From Streptomyces sp. ML-6 (GTDB lineage: Bacteria > Actinomycetota > Actinomycetes > Streptomycetales > Streptomycetaceae), in the NCBI RefSeq assembly GCF_030116705.1, contig NZ_JAOTIK010000002.1, positions 372,001 to 436,000 on the forward strand: a stretch of DNA of 64,000 nucleotides, read 5' to 3'. Shown here piece after piece: positions 26,561-35,101 of this stretch. Positions within the stretch are counted from its first letter, which is position 1; each line of letters begins with the position of its first letter. Under the pieces are notes generated by a model. The model was not told the origin of the DNA and ran no database searches. It worked only from the letters and a program-made list of their open reading frames with translations. The position numbers and the translations under genes are program-made.

Positions 26561-27466
26561 ATGCATTCGTCTTTCATGCCACCCCGCCAGGTCAAGATCG
26601 GTGACGCGGCGGCCTTCGTCGGCAGCACGCCACGGGCGATTCGCCATTACCACGAGATCGGCCTGCTCCCCGAGCCCGAGCGGGGCGGCGATGACCGCCG
26701 CCGCTACGGGTACGAGGACATGATCCGCCTGCTGTGGATTCGCAAGATGGCCGATGCCGGGATCGCCCTGCACGACATCCGTGACGCCTTTACCACCGGC
26801 ACGGCTTCCGCCGGTGCGGACAGCGGAGACGGTATCGCGGGCATCCTGGAGCGGTTGGAGGAAACCCTCGCCGAGCAGGAGGCGGAATTGCGGCGGCAAC
26901 GGACCGCCGTGCAGCGGATGCGCACCGAAGGCAGCCGGATGGGCCTGCTCTCCGGCTTCGTCACCGAACGCCTCAAGAGCCTGCCCGAGGGCTCCCTGCG
27001 CCAGGCGGACCTGGACAGTCTGCTGGTCACTGAGCGGATCTTCGGCCCCCTCGGCGCAGCCGTCCAGGCCACCCGCTTCGTCGCCCTGGCCACGCATCCC
27101 ACTCTGCGGGAGGATTCCGACCGCATCGATGACGCCGAGGAGGCACTTGATGACAGTGTCGCCGTCGATGATCCACGGGTGGCTCAAGTGGCCTTCGAGC
27201 GGCACGCCTTCGAAAGCGCCCTGCAGGCCGTCATCGAGGAGTCCGGCCTGGGTAAGGACGACGATGCCCTCTTTGACGCCTGGGACACTTTGCACCCTGC
27301 CACCGCCGATGACGACGAGGACGAGGCCGACCTCGGCTCTGGCAGGCGGGAGGCTGATTCCATGAGCGTGTTCGAAGCCACCGGCAAGATGCCCTACGGC
27401 TTCTCTCCGGCCCGTCTGCGCTGTATGAAACTGGCGGAAGAACTATCCGCCCAAGACTCACCCTGA
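26561..27466 (+). CDS. MerR-family transcriptional regulator, stop codon supplied by an IS
   Basis: A 301-residue MerR protein: N-terminal winged helix (KIGDAAAFVGSTPRAIRHYH, then EIGLLPEPERGGDDRRRYGY), a coiled-coil dimerisation helix near 100-130 (EETLAEQEAELRRQRTAVQ), and a ~170-residue effector domain rich in Asp/Glu. AGGAAGG lies nine bases before ATG 26561. The terminal TGA (27464-27466) is the first codon of the IS3 element's inverted repeat. Rejoining the flanks of the IS gives two more codons (Ala-Thr) and TAA, so the product is only two residues shorter and probably still works. Confidence 0.88.
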   Translation: MHSSFMPPRQVKIGDAAAFVGSTPRAIRHYHEIGLLPEPERGGDDRRRYGYEDMIRLLWIRKMADAGIALHDIRDAFTTGTASAGADSGDGIAGILERLEETLAEQEAELRRQRTAVQRMRTEGSRMGLLSGFVTERLKSLPEGSLRQADLDSLLVTERIFGPLGAAVQATRFVALATHPTLREDSDRIDDAEEALDDSVAVDDPRVAQVAFERHAFESALQAVIEESGLGKDDDALFDAWDTLHPATADDDEDEADLGSGRREADSMSVFEATGKMPYGFSPARLRCMKLAEELSAQDSP

Positions 27467-27490
27467 ACCGCCCCGGGTTCGGTAGAGATC

Positions 27491-28363
27491 TCAGATTGTG
27501 GTTGTGACCTGGGGTTTCGTGGATTCCATGTAGTAGTTGGCTTCGTACTCGACGGGCGGGACGTGGCCTATCTCACCGTGGAGTCTGCGGTGGTTGTACC
27601 AGTCGGTCCACTCTGCGGTGGCCAACTCGACCTGGGCGAGCGATTTCCAGGGCCGCCGGGGCTTGATCAGCTCGGTCTTGAACAGGCCGATCGTGCTCTC
27701 CATCAGGGCATTGTCGTAGGCGTCACCGACCGATCCGATCGAGGCGGCGATGCCGGCGGTGTCCAGATGCTCGGCGAGCCGGAAACTCGTGTACTGCGAT
27801 CCGGCATCCGAGTGGTGGATCAACTCGCCTGGCCGCACCGGATGTTGGTCTCGGTCACGTTGCCACACGGCCATCTCCAGGGCGTCCAGGACGAAGACCG
27901 TCTCCTTCGCGGTGGCTGCGGACCAGCCCACGATCCGGCGGGAGAAGGTGTCCACGACGAAGGCGACGTGGACGACACCGGACCAGGTCTTGACGTGGGT
28001 GAAGTCCGCGACCCAGCAGCGGTTCGGGGCAGCGGCGACGAAGTCGCGGTCCAGCAGATCCGGCGCCCGTTCGGACTGGCCGCCGGGCAGCGTGGTGATC
28101 ACACGTCTGCCGCGGACCGCTCCGGCGATGCCGAGCTCGCGCATCAGGCGCTCGACGGTGCAGCGGGCCACGCGGTGGCCCTGCCGGTTCAGCTCACGCC
28201 AGATCTTCCTCGCCCCGTAGACACGGTAGTTGGAGTCGTGGACGTGCTGGATCAGTTCCTTCAGCTCGCCGTCCCGCACGGTCCTGGCGGACGGCACGGT
28301 CCGGCGCTTGTGGTGGGCGTAGTAGGTGGAGGGGGCGATCTTGCAGTCGTGTGCGCTCAGCAC
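27491..28363 (-). CDS. IS3-family transposase OrfB
   Basis: The catalytic half of the transposase, with an rve integrase core. The DDE triad is readable in VADFTHVKTW (first D), HHSDAGSQYTS (second D) and NALMESTIGLFKTE (E). An HTH_21-like domain (NYRVYGARKIWRELNRQG) precedes it. The frame stays open upstream of 28363 with family-like FIDEHRDRFGGVEPICRV, so the functional protein is an OrfAB fusion made by -1 slippage near the end of orfA rather than from an independent start. Confidence 0.92.
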   Translation of the reverse strand: MLSAHDCKIAPSTYYAHHKRRTVPSARTVRDGELKELIQHVHDSNYRVYGARKIWRELNRQGHRVARCTVERLMRELGIAGAVRGRRVITTLPGGQSERAPDLLDRDFVAAAPNRCWVADFTHVKTWSGVVHVAFVVDTFSRRIVGWSAATAKETVFVLDALEMAVWQRDRDQHPVRPGELIHHSDAGSQYTSFRLAEHLDTAGIAASIGSVGDAYDNALMESTIGLFKTELIKPRRPWKSLAQVELATAEWTDWYNHRRLHGEIGHVPPVEYEANYYMESTKPQVTTTI

Positions 28364-28416
28364 ACGGCAGATCGGCTCGACGCCGCCGAAGCGGTCCCGG
28401 TGCTCGTCGATGAACG

Positions 28417-28743
28417 CTACGAGCGTGTGTGTGGCCGGTCGAGCTCGGCCGCGAAGAAAGACGCCGCGGCCTTCAGGATCCCGTTGGCCCGCTTCAGCTC
28501 GGCGACTTCCTTCTTCAGAGCCTTGACCTGGGCGGCCTCCTCCGTCGTGGTCCCCGGACGGGTCCCCGCGTCGATCTCGTGCTGCTTCACCCAGTTCCGC
28601 AGCGTCTCGCGGGAGCCGATGTCCAGCTTCTCGACCACCGCCTGCAAGGCGGCGGTCTCGTTCGGGTGGTCGTCGCGCACCTCGGCGACCATGCGCACCG
28701 CACGTCGGCGGAGCTCAAGCGGGTAACGGGAAGGTCGTGCCAT
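28417..28743 (-). CDS. IS3-family transposase OrfA
   Basis: A 108-residue protein with an HTH_Tnp_1 DNA-binding domain (YPLELRRRAVRMVAEV, then IGSRETLRNWVKQHE) and a leucine-zipper-like helix (VKALKKEVAELKRANGILK). It binds the inverted repeats and dimerises. The TTC TTC run near codon 92-95 is a plausible slippage site for making OrfAB. Confidence 0.92.
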   Translation of the reverse strand: MARPSRYPLELRRRAVRMVAEVRDDHPNETAALQAVVEKLDIGSRETLRNWVKQHEIDAGTRPGTTTEEAAQVKALKKEVAELKRANGILKAAASFFAAELDRPHTRS

Positions 28744-28797
28744 GACTCGATCCTTTCATGAAATCGAGTCTCCACTTCACCCGGGGCGGTTCACCCG

Positions 28798-29718
28798 CTA
28801 CCTAAAACAGAAAGTGAACGTCGAGCGGTGCGCTCGACGGACCACTGGTTCTCCACGATGGGGGTGGTCCTCCTCGAAGACCTGCCGTTCAAGCCGAGTA
28901 CGTCGGCCAGGGCGGCTTTCCTGCGCGGCCGACTCGGCGTCCGTGCCCGCCAGCCAGAACTGCCGTACCGTCTTGCCGTCCGCCGAGACGGGAGTGGCCA
29001 CCTGTGCGACCAGCCGGCGCCCGCCGGACGGCGAGGAGACGCAGATCAAGGCGAACACCGGCATGGTGATGTGGTAATCCAGCCGATGGCTGAACTCCCC
29101 GGCCAGATCCTCAGGCACCCCTTCGGAGCCCGGCGAAGAAGACCAGCCGAGCCGCCGGCCGTCCCGGGTGATGCGATAGGGCTTCACCACCTTGTCCACG
29201 TGGCCCATCGAGTCCGCGTGAACGAAGGGGAAGCGGGCCTTGTCCCGGAAGCTCTCGGTCAGCAGCCGCATACCGCAGTTCGGTGTGTACGGCTCGCATG
29301 CGCCGAGCCGCCAGCTGTCATCGACGTACTCGGGCAGCCGTGGCAGAGGCAGGAACGGATCGCCCAGACAGCTCCGCACCAGACCGTAGGCGACCTCGGC
29401 GGGATAGGTGCGCAGTGCCGTGTGCACCCTGCCCCGGCCTGGCGGGAGCGAGGGAATGCACGTGCACCGCCCGCTGCCCGTTTCGAACAGCCAACCGTGG
29501 TATGGGCATTCCAGTGCTCCGTCGCGTAGCTGCCCGAGTCGCAGCGCCACGTCTCGGTGCGGGCAGAAGCCCTGCGCGACGGTGACGGAGCCCTCGTTCC
29601 CGTAGACCACGAGTTCCTCGCCGAGGATGCTGCCACTCGCGACGCCGTTCTTCAGGTCGGGGACCCGGGCGACCAGGAACCACATGTGCCGCAGCATCTC
29701 GTATTCGACCGGATCCAT
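28798..29718 (-). CDS. Rieske [2Fe-2S] oxygenase alpha-subunit-like, altered active site and 3' end
   Basis: A 306-residue protein with an intact Rieske site, C52-P-H54 and C71-x2-H74, and a PobA/vanillate-type catalytic domain. Start 29718 is supported by AGGGG. Two oddities stand out. In the iron-binding segment the sequence is DKARFPFVH (159-167), where relatives have D-x-A-H, so the first His ligand is Arg. Near 28864 a five-C run shifts the frame: the family-like continuation ENQW is in the next frame, while the actual frame ends in HRSTFTFCFR. An inverted repeat CGTCGAGCG/CGCTCGACG lies in the last codons. It may be inactive. The 3' end abuts the original merR end. Confidence 0.75.
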   Translation of the reverse strand: MDPVEYEMLRHMWFLVARVPDLKNGVASGSILGEELVVYGNEGSVTVAQGFCPHRDVALRLGQLRDGALECPYHGWLFETGSGRCTCIPSLPPGRGRVHTALRTYPAEVAYGLVRSCLGDPFLPLPRLPEYVDDSWRLGACEPYTPNCGMRLLTESFRDKARFPFVHADSMGHVDKVVKPYRITRDGRRLGWSSSPGSEGVPEDLAGEFSHRLDYHITMPVFALICVSSPSGGRRLVAQVATPVSADGKTVRQFWLAGTDAESAAQESRPGRRTRLERQVFEEDHPHRGEPVVRRAHRSTFTFCFR

Positions 29719-29807
29719 CGTCACACCCCTGTTTCTGATGACTCGACACGTCGGCATGCACCAGGCGTCAGCCGACGAGCATCTGAGAAGTGGAGAGTTC
29801 GCCCACC

Positions 29808-30671
29808 ATGGGAATCATTGAGATGCACCGCGATCTGTTGAGCCGGCTGCTGCCTGAGGACACGGTGGACCAACTCACCGTCCATGAAGGTCAGTTTCAC
29901 CATGTAGTGATCGGCTCGGACCGGGTGGTGTGCCTTGCCCGCACCCAGGCGGCTGCCGATCGGCTGGCCGGCAGGGCGGCCATGCTGCGCGCCCTGGCCA
30001 GGATCGACCTCGGATTCCGCACCCCCCAGCCGCTCTCCGAGGAGGGCGAGCAAGGCACGGACGAATCGCCGTACCTGGTGCTGAGCCGGATCCCTGGAGC
30101 GCCGTTGGAGGAGGATGTGCTCGGCAGCCCCGAGGTGGCGGAGGCGGTTGCCCGGCAGTACGTGACCTTGCTGTCCGGGCTCGCGGCGGCGGGTAACGAG
30201 GAGAAGATGCGCGCCGCGCTGCCGGAGGCGCCTGCGGGCGAGTGGCAGGAGTTCGCCATGGGGGTACGTGCCGAACTGTTTCCGCTGATGTCCGCCGGCG
30301 GCCGGGAGCGTGCCGAGCGCGAGCTCGTCGCGCTCGACGCCCTGCCTCATCTCACCACCGCCATGGTCCACGGTGACCTCGGTGGCGAGAACGTTCTGTG
30401 GGAGACAGTGGACAGCGTGCCGCGTTTGAGCGGCGTCGTCGACTGGGACGAGGTCGGCATCGGCGACCCAGCCGAGGACCTGGCCGCCATCGGGGCAAGC
30501 TACGGCGAGGAACTGCTGGGCCGGGTGCTCGCGCTCGGCGGCTGGGCCGACAACGGAACGGCCGAGCGAATCTCGGCGATCCGCGGCACCTTCGCCCTCC
30601 AGCAGGCTCTCTACGCGCAGCGCGACGGCGACGAGGAGGAGCTCGCCGACGGCCTCAGCGACTATCGGTAG
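29808..30671 (+). CDS. Aminoglycoside-phosphotransferase-like kinase
   Basis: A 287-residue APH-fold protein: catalytic loop VHGDLGGEN at 187-194 and metal site GVVDWDEVGIGDPAED near 209-224. The N-lobe lacks an obvious nucleotide-binding Lys in the usual place (RVVCLARTQAAADRL instead), so the substrate is uncertain; family members phosphorylate aminoglycosides, macrolides, homoserine or choline. ATG 29808 is preferred over the GTG 18 bases earlier, but ribosome-site evidence is only a distant GGAGAG. It is divergent from the Rieske gene by 89 bp. Confidence 0.8.
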   Translation: MGIIEMHRDLLSRLLPEDTVDQLTVHEGQFHHVVIGSDRVVCLARTQAAADRLAGRAAMLRALARIDLGFRTPQPLSEEGEQGTDESPYLVLSRIPGAPLEEDVLGSPEVAEAVARQYVTLLSGLAAAGNEEKMRAALPEAPAGEWQEFAMGVRAELFPLMSAGGRERAERELVALDALPHLTTAMVHGDLGGENVLWETVDSVPRLSGVVDWDEVGIGDPAEDLAAIGASYGEELLGRVLALGGWADNGTAERISAIRGTFALQQALYAQRDGDEEELADGLSDYR

Positions 30672-30949
30672 GGGCCGCCGGGGCGGGCACTGCTCCGGCC
30701 GGAGGGTCAGGCGCATGCCTGGCCCTCCCCCGCCGTCACCTGCCGCTCCCACCAGCGCCTTGCTGGTCAGCCTGACGTCCCGGACGGAGTCGAGGTGGTG
30801 AAACTGTAGCGGCCGAGCAGGTTCCCTCGGCGGGTACGCGTTCTTCCGCCCTGCCAAGGCTGAGCGTAGGGAAGATCGAGCGAAGGACATGCCGTCCCCA
30901 GCCAGGCGCGGAGTGCGGGGCACGAGGCGATCGGGGATACCGGGTGTGC

Positions 30950-31882
30950 TCACCGGGTCAACGCGAGCAGTTCATCGATCACCGGTCCCTCACCGCCGGC
31001 ACCGAGGTGGGCGATGGCCGCAAACGGCGCGATCGCCTGGCTCCAGGCGTGGAGCCGGTCGCCGTCGAGCCCGCACGCCGCCGACACGCGCGCGCAACGG
31101 GTCTCGACGCCCTCCAGTCCGGCGCCGGCCACGACGTAGTCCACGGCGTCGAAGCACGGATCACCGATACAGGCTTTCGGGTCGATGGCCATGAGCCCGC
31201 GCTTCGGGCCGCCGTCGAGCACGTTGCCCAGGTGCAGGTCGCCGTGGAGCAGTACGGTCGTCGCTTCCGTGTCCAGCAGCCGCTTGCACCGCTGGAGGGC
31301 CCTGTCCCACACGGTGACGTCCATCCGTGCGCTGATCGCAGGTTCGGACAGCCGCCTGCCGACCCGGGCGAAGGCCTCCTCGCACCGTTCACGCAGCACA
31401 CGCGTCGGCAGCGGAGGCGGAGCGACCCCGTGCAGGGCGGCGAGCAGCTCCGACCACCGTTCCGGAAGCGAGGCTGCGGGCATGTCCTCCGCCGGCGTTC
31501 CGGGCACGATCTCCTCCAGCACCATTGCGCCCGCCTCCTCGTCGACGGCCAGCACAGAGGGCACCCGGCCCGAGGGGGCGAACCATCCCAGCATTCCGGC
31601 CTGTTCGGCCATAAGGGCCTGCTCCGGGCTGATCTTCAGCACCGCAGGCGTGCCGTCGGGCCAACGGCACCGCAACGTGACCGACGAAGCACCGTCCGGG
31701 AGGGACTCGCCGAGCGAAAGTCCCCACTGGGAGGTCAGCCGGGCAATGAGATCCGGCGCGTCGGCGCACCAGTCGGCAACCTGGGGACCGAATCGACGTA
31801 CCAACCGAGCAGTGACGCTCTCCACATCCACCAGCAGTCGTTTCACGCGGGTCAGTCTGCCGCTCGTGCGATTTTCGTCCAC
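30950..31882 (-). CDS. APH(6)/hydroxyurea-type antibiotic kinase
   Basis: A 310-residue protein of the APH_6_hur family, whose members phosphorylate streptomycin at O-6 or modify hydroxyurea. Visible: K83 in AVLKISPE, catalytic HGDLHLGNVLDGG at 213-225, and AIDPKACIGDPCFD, the family's characteristic Mg2+ loop. The GTG at 31882 gives a 10-12 residue basic leader; a second GTG at 31846 (VKRLLVDVES) is an equally likely start. No streptomycin biosynthesis genes adjoin it, so it would be a stand-alone resistance-type gene, if active on that class. Confidence 0.85.
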   Translation of the reverse strand: MDENRTSGRLTRVKRLLVDVESVTARLVRRFGPQVADWCADAPDLIARLTSQWGLSLGESLPDGASSVTLRCRWPDGTPAVLKISPEQALMAEQAGMLGWFAPSGRVPSVLAVDEEAGAMVLEEIVPGTPAEDMPAASLPERWSELLAALHGVAPPPLPTRVLRERCEEAFARVGRRLSEPAISARMDVTVWDRALQRCKRLLDTEATTVLLHGDLHLGNVLDGGPKRGLMAIDPKACIGDPCFDAVDYVVAGAGLEGVETRCARVSAACGLDGDRLHAWSQAIAPFAAIAHLGAGGEGPVIDELLALTR

Positions 31883-32224
31883 CGCTTTTCCACCACGCGC
31901 TGCGAACGCGAGCCGACGAGCGAATCGACCAGAGCAGTCACCGGCCTCCGACGAGAGCTGCTCAGCTTTCCCTGGGGCGGATCACCTGGGCCCGACCATG
32001 AGGAACCATGTTGCACAACGGTGCGGAACCCTTCGGAAGCCGCTCCCGCACATGGCCGGACCAGTTCGATGCGGGCTGACGGTACGGGGTCCACCGGCTG
32101 GGGCTGATCCACCACCGGTGTTCGGCTTTTCACTCCGGCCCCGGTACCTCCGAACCAGTGCTCTGGCCCGGGAACACAGTCGCGCCTCCCCTGCCAGGAG
32201 CTCCCGCTCCGGCAGCCTGCGCCC
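31883..32224. other. 342-bp intergenic stretch, nothing recognised
   Basis: Lies between the divergent kinase and DUF6225 genes and presumably holds both promoters. I see no consensus -35/-10 pair, hairpin or repeat that I can defend. Confidence 0.4.
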
Positions 32225-32497
32225 ATGACCGAAATCTTCGAGCACGCCCCGCAGATCTGGAACGCCGCGCAACTCCGCGACGCGCTGAAGGACCTCCCCG
32301 ACGACGCGCCCATCCACATCGGTGTGGCGGAAGACCCCGGTGACTTCGACGGGTACCGCGAGGGTGTCCTCGTGGACGCCCACCGGGTCGAGAACTGGTG
32401 GCCGGCCACCGCCACCGAACCGGAACGCACCGAGACCGAGAAAGCGCTGACGCTGTTCGTCGACTGGGAACCGGGCGCCTACGACCGCCTCGACTGA
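32225..32497 (+). CDS. DUF6225 family protein
   Basis: A 90-residue small acidic protein: IWNAAQLRDALKDLPDDAPI, then VDAHRVENWWP and the terminal LFVDWEPGAYDR. This layout matches DUF6225, a Streptomyces family of unknown function. No strong ribosome site is visible before ATG 32225. It stands alone. Confidence 0.75.
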   Translation: MTEIFEHAPQIWNAAQLRDALKDLPDDAPIHIGVAEDPGDFDGYREGVLVDAHRVENWWPATATEPERTETEKALTLFVDWEPGAYDRLD

Positions 32498-32988
32498 GAA
32501 GGAGATGACCTGACAGTGTGTCACCCCAGCCGGGATCAGCTTCGTGATCCCGGTGACTGCGATGTTCACCGGCCACTACAAGTCCAGCGAGTGCAGCTAC
32601 TTCCTCCAGCAGACCGCCGACGCCATCCGGGTGACGGGAGAGGATGTCACGCCGGCACAGTTGTCAGGAGTTGTGGGTCAGGTGATGCGTGAAGGTGGGG
32701 GTGTCTCACTGAGCCTTGATGAAAGCCTTGTGCTCGAGCCCGGCATGCCGGGCTCGGAAGGACTTGCCGACGGGATACCGGGCTTCAGGGGTCCGACGGC
32801 GATGTCTCATATGCTCAGCTCATGAGGGAGCCTCGTCCGGTCGAGCTGTCCGGGGCGTTTGTTCCCAGGCACGATGCTCGTTGGCGCGTTGATCGTTGGT
32901 ACGGGCGGTTCCGGTTGCGTTTTCCTCAAGTGTCGCCGTGGGCCGACCCATACACGACGTTCATTCGAGTACATCCGGATGGCGGTCA
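32498..32988. other. 491-bp stretch with unassigned open frames
   Basis: A plus-strand frame from about 32544 (VTAMFTGHYKSSECSYFLQQ) is protein-like for ~50 codons and then degenerates. A second from 32822 (MREPRPVELSGAFVPRHDAR) has no ribosome site. Neither matches a family I know. A 22-bp perfect palindrome at 32735-32756 separates them. Confidence 0.35.
32735..32756. terminator. Perfect 22-bp palindrome
   Basis: CGAGCCCGGC/GCCGGGCTCG with AT at the centre, fully self-complementary over 22 bp. As RNA it would need a small unpaired loop. It most resembles a transcription terminator between the DUF6225 gene and the broken response regulator, but a protein-binding site is possible. Confidence 0.5.
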
Positions 32989-33554
32989 TTGGTCGAGAAG
33001 ACGCTCGCAGAGCCGGACGGCGCGGTCCCCGTGCCGTCGGTCTCGACCCGGTTCCACGGATCGTCGTCCTCACCACCTTCGACGAAGACGAGTTCGTCTA
33101 CGCGGCCCTGCGCACCGGCTGCAGTGGCTTCCTGCTGAAGGACGTGGCGCCCGAGCAGCTGATCAGCGCCGTCAACGCGGCCCTCTTCGCCGACCTCCTG
33201 GTCGCCCCGGCCCACATCCGCCGCCTCATCCAGAAGCACGCCGTCCAGGATCAACAGCCCCAGCAGGCGGTCCGGCCCGGGGCCGACGCGACGAGCCTGC
33301 TCACCGGACGCGAGATCGAGGTGCTCGGCCTGATCGCCCAGGGCCTGGCGAATGAGGGGATCGCCGAGCGCCTGTGCGTCAGCGATTCCCCCCTCAAGAC
33401 CCACCTCCACCGGCTGATGGCCAAGCTGAACCTCCGCAGCCGCGCCCAGGCGGTGGTGTTCGCGTACGAGCCGGGCATCGCGCGAGTCGGAGAAGGCCCC
33501 GCGCTGCCGGGCAAGCTGGACAGATCGGGCGGACCGGGCGGCTCAGGGGTGTGA
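32989..33554 (+). pseudogene. NarL-type response regulator, 5'-truncated and frameshifted
   Basis: The receiver domain starts only near its fourth strand: RIVVLTTFDEDEFVYAALR, then GCSGFLLKDVAPEQLISAV (with the conserved Lys), followed by a linker and an intact LuxR helix-turn-helix (LTGREIEVLGLIAQGLANEG, then SPLKTHLHRLMAKL). The phosphoacceptor Asp and the first ~60 residues are missing. About 22 codons of family-like TLAEPDGAVPVP lie just upstream in a different frame. No sensor kinase gene is near. It is probably a dead remnant of a two-component pair. Confidence 0.8.
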
Positions 33555-33559
33555 CACCG

Positions 33560-33860
33560 CCGTACAACGGTGGCGGCTCAGTCATGTCGGCGGGGGCAGC
33601 GATGTCGAGGGGTACGCCGTCGATGCGGGTGGGCAGTGACGGGGAGGGCTTCAAGCGCTGGGCATCGCGCAGGTGGAGAAAGTAGAAGGTGTCGTCATCG
33701 CCGGAGAAGCGGCTGCCCGGGAAGCCGACGTCCAGGTCCGGTGGGAAGCTGCGCAGAACCACTCTCTCGCCGGGGACGAGCCAGTGGGCGAGGGCGAGCG
33801 GCGCCTCGGGCCCTCAGTGGGCTCGGCCTGCTCCGGGTATGGGGTGCTGACGGCGTTCAT
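33560..33860 (-). pseudogene. Unidentified gene with strong ribosome site, frameshifted
   Basis: ATG 33860 has an excellent GGGAGGG seven bases upstream and begins MNAVSTPYPEQAEPTEGP. After about 18 codons the coding-like sequence moves to the next frame: EAPLALAHWLVPGERVVL, then SFPPDLDVGFPGSRFSGDDD and FYFLHLRDAQRL. A one-base change in the CCCGAGG stretch near 33810 would restore a single frame. I do not recognise the family. The frame runs on to 33394 antisense to the response-regulator remnant, which suggests the true 3' end has been lost. It is divergent from marR, so probably its regulatory target. Confidence 0.55.
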
Positions 33861-33915
33861 GGGCGTACCCTCCCGTGATAACTTCCCAAGAGAATTCACT
33901 ACATGAAGGAAACTT

Positions 33916-33929
33916 CTTCTCTTGAGAAG
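33916..33929. promoter_or_regulatory. MarR operator
   Basis: CTTCTC-TT-GAGAAG is a perfect 6-bp palindrome in the divergent gap, 23 bp before the marR TTG start, in a locally AT-rich stretch. Its position suits autoregulation and control of the divergent gene. Confidence 0.6.
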
Positions 33930-33951
33930 AGACCAAGGAGTGGAGGAACCC

Positions 33952-34404
33952 TTGTCAACGCCGTCGATGCGCCCTGATGCGGGCGAGGTCTACCGCCAGT
34001 ACCTCAGCGCGGTGCTGCTGCACGGCCACGCGAGCGCCCATGCCTGCAACCTCGGCGCCACGGATCTGTATGCGCTGAACATCCTTCATCTGGTGGGTGC
34101 GATGACGCCGGGCGAGCTGGCGGCGCGCACCGGCCTGACGACCGGGCCGACCACCCGTCTGGTCGACCGCCTGGAGCAGGCGGGCTACGTGCGCCGTGTG
34201 CCCGATTCCAGCGACCGGCGCAAGGTGAGCGTCGAGCCGGTCGGCGAACCCGTCGAGCTCGACCGCGTCATGGCGCCCGCCCGGGAGAAGATCGGTCAGA
34301 TCTTCGGCAGTTACGCGCCGGAGCAGCTCGATGTCCTCTTCGACTACTTCGCCCGTGCCGCCACGGCGTACCAGGAAGCCGCCGAGCAGTTGCGCGATCA
34401 GTGA
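33952..34404 (+). CDS. MarR-family transcriptional regulator
   Basis: A 150-residue winged-helix regulator of normal MarR length. TPGELAARTGLTTGPTTRLV, then DRLEQAGYVRRVPDSSDRRK are the recognition helix and wing. A TTG at 33952 is the best start, because GGAGG lies five bases upstream and an earlier TTG would fall inside the operator. It is divergent from the frameshifted gene at 33560-33860, whose product may be what it controls. No ligand can be named. Confidence 0.85.
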   Translation: MSTPSMRPDAGEVYRQYLSAVLLHGHASAHACNLGATDLYALNILHLVGAMTPGELAARTGLTTGPTTRLVDRLEQAGYVRRVPDSSDRRKVSVEPVGEPVELDRVMAPAREKIGQIFGSYAPEQLDVLFDYFARAATAYQEAAEQLRDQ

Positions 34405-34549
34405 CGTCGAGGGTCGACCGTCACCGACCCCGGCTCTCGCGCCCACGGAGAAGGCGGCGGCAAGAGGGGTGGGGGTGGGGGCCGAAGTCCAGGGAGAACT
34501 CTTCGTGGGCCGCGCCGAGTTCGGCCTTCAGCTGCTCGCGCACCTGCTC

Positions 34550-35101
34550 TCAGGAGCACCGTTGTGGGGGATACGCGCAGGGCTGGGCGACGAGGGGCCG
34601 GTGGTATCGGGTGTAGGTCTCGAAGACCTCGGTGGCCTTGAAGCCGAGCCGGGTCAGCACAGCGCCGCTCTTGTCGTTTCCGTGGGTAACGCCCGCGAAC
34701 ATGTCGGTGGCACCCAGCGCAGTGGCTCCGTACTCGATCAGCACACGGCAGGCTGCTGTGGCGTATCCATGTCCCGTTGCCTCGCGGTCGAGCCAGTATC
34801 CGAAGCCGTACCAGGGCGGGTTGACAGCCACAAGGTCAACGCGGCCGATGAGGGCGCCATGCAGGAAGATGCCGCAACGGAGGGACGGATTGGGGTCGTT
34901 GAGCAGCTCGGCATGTACTGTCTCGTAGTCCGATGCGACCAGCTCCTGGTAGTCGCCGTGCTGAGTGAGGTGTTCGTGGTTTCGGCCGATGAGCGCGTAA
35001 TACTCATCGGCTTGCTCCGCAGTGAGCACACGTAACGTCAATCCGGCGATGCCGGTTTCGAGTTCGGGAAAGACGCGCTTGTCGTGATGACTGTCGGCCA
35101 T
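34550..35101 (-). CDS. GNAT N-acetyltransferase (RimJ/RimL type)
   Basis: A 183-residue acetyltransferase of the ribosomal-protein-alanine acetyltransferase-like branch: GIFLHGALIGRVDLVAVNPP (strand 4), FGYWLDREATGHGYATAA, where RxxGxGxA is represented by REATGHGYA and binds acetyl-CoA pyrophosphate, and NDKSGAVLTRLGFKATEVFE at the end of the fold. It could acetylate a protein N terminus or a small molecule. The ribosome site before ATG 35101 is weak. It stands alone. Confidence 0.85.
   Translation of the reverse strand: MADSHHDKRVFPELETGIAGLTLRVLTAEQADEYYALIGRNHEHLTQHGDYQELVASDYETVHAELLNDPNPSLRCGIFLHGALIGRVDLVAVNPPWYGFGYWLDREATGHGYATAACRVLIEYGATALGATDMFAGVTHGNDKSGAVLTRLGFKATEVFETYTRYHRPLVAQPCAYPPQRCS

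Larger units (their letters stand above)
27464..28793 (-). mobile_element. Intact IS3-family insertion sequence, 1330 bp
   Basis: The ends are inverted repeats sharing TGAACCGCCCCGGGT exactly for 15 bp and continuing with partial matches (GT-GAGA). Immediately outside both ends is CCC (27461-27463 and 28794-28796), consistent with a 3-bp target duplication typical of the family. Inside are orfA and orfB in the usual -1 frameshift arrangement. All visible transposase motifs are intact, so the element may be active and the insertion recent. Confidence 0.9.

Noticed and set aside
32544..32825. Small plus-strand gene starting VTAMFTGHYK
   Set aside because: Protein-like only for ~50 codons, lacks a ribosome site and runs through a 22-bp palindrome; left as unassigned.
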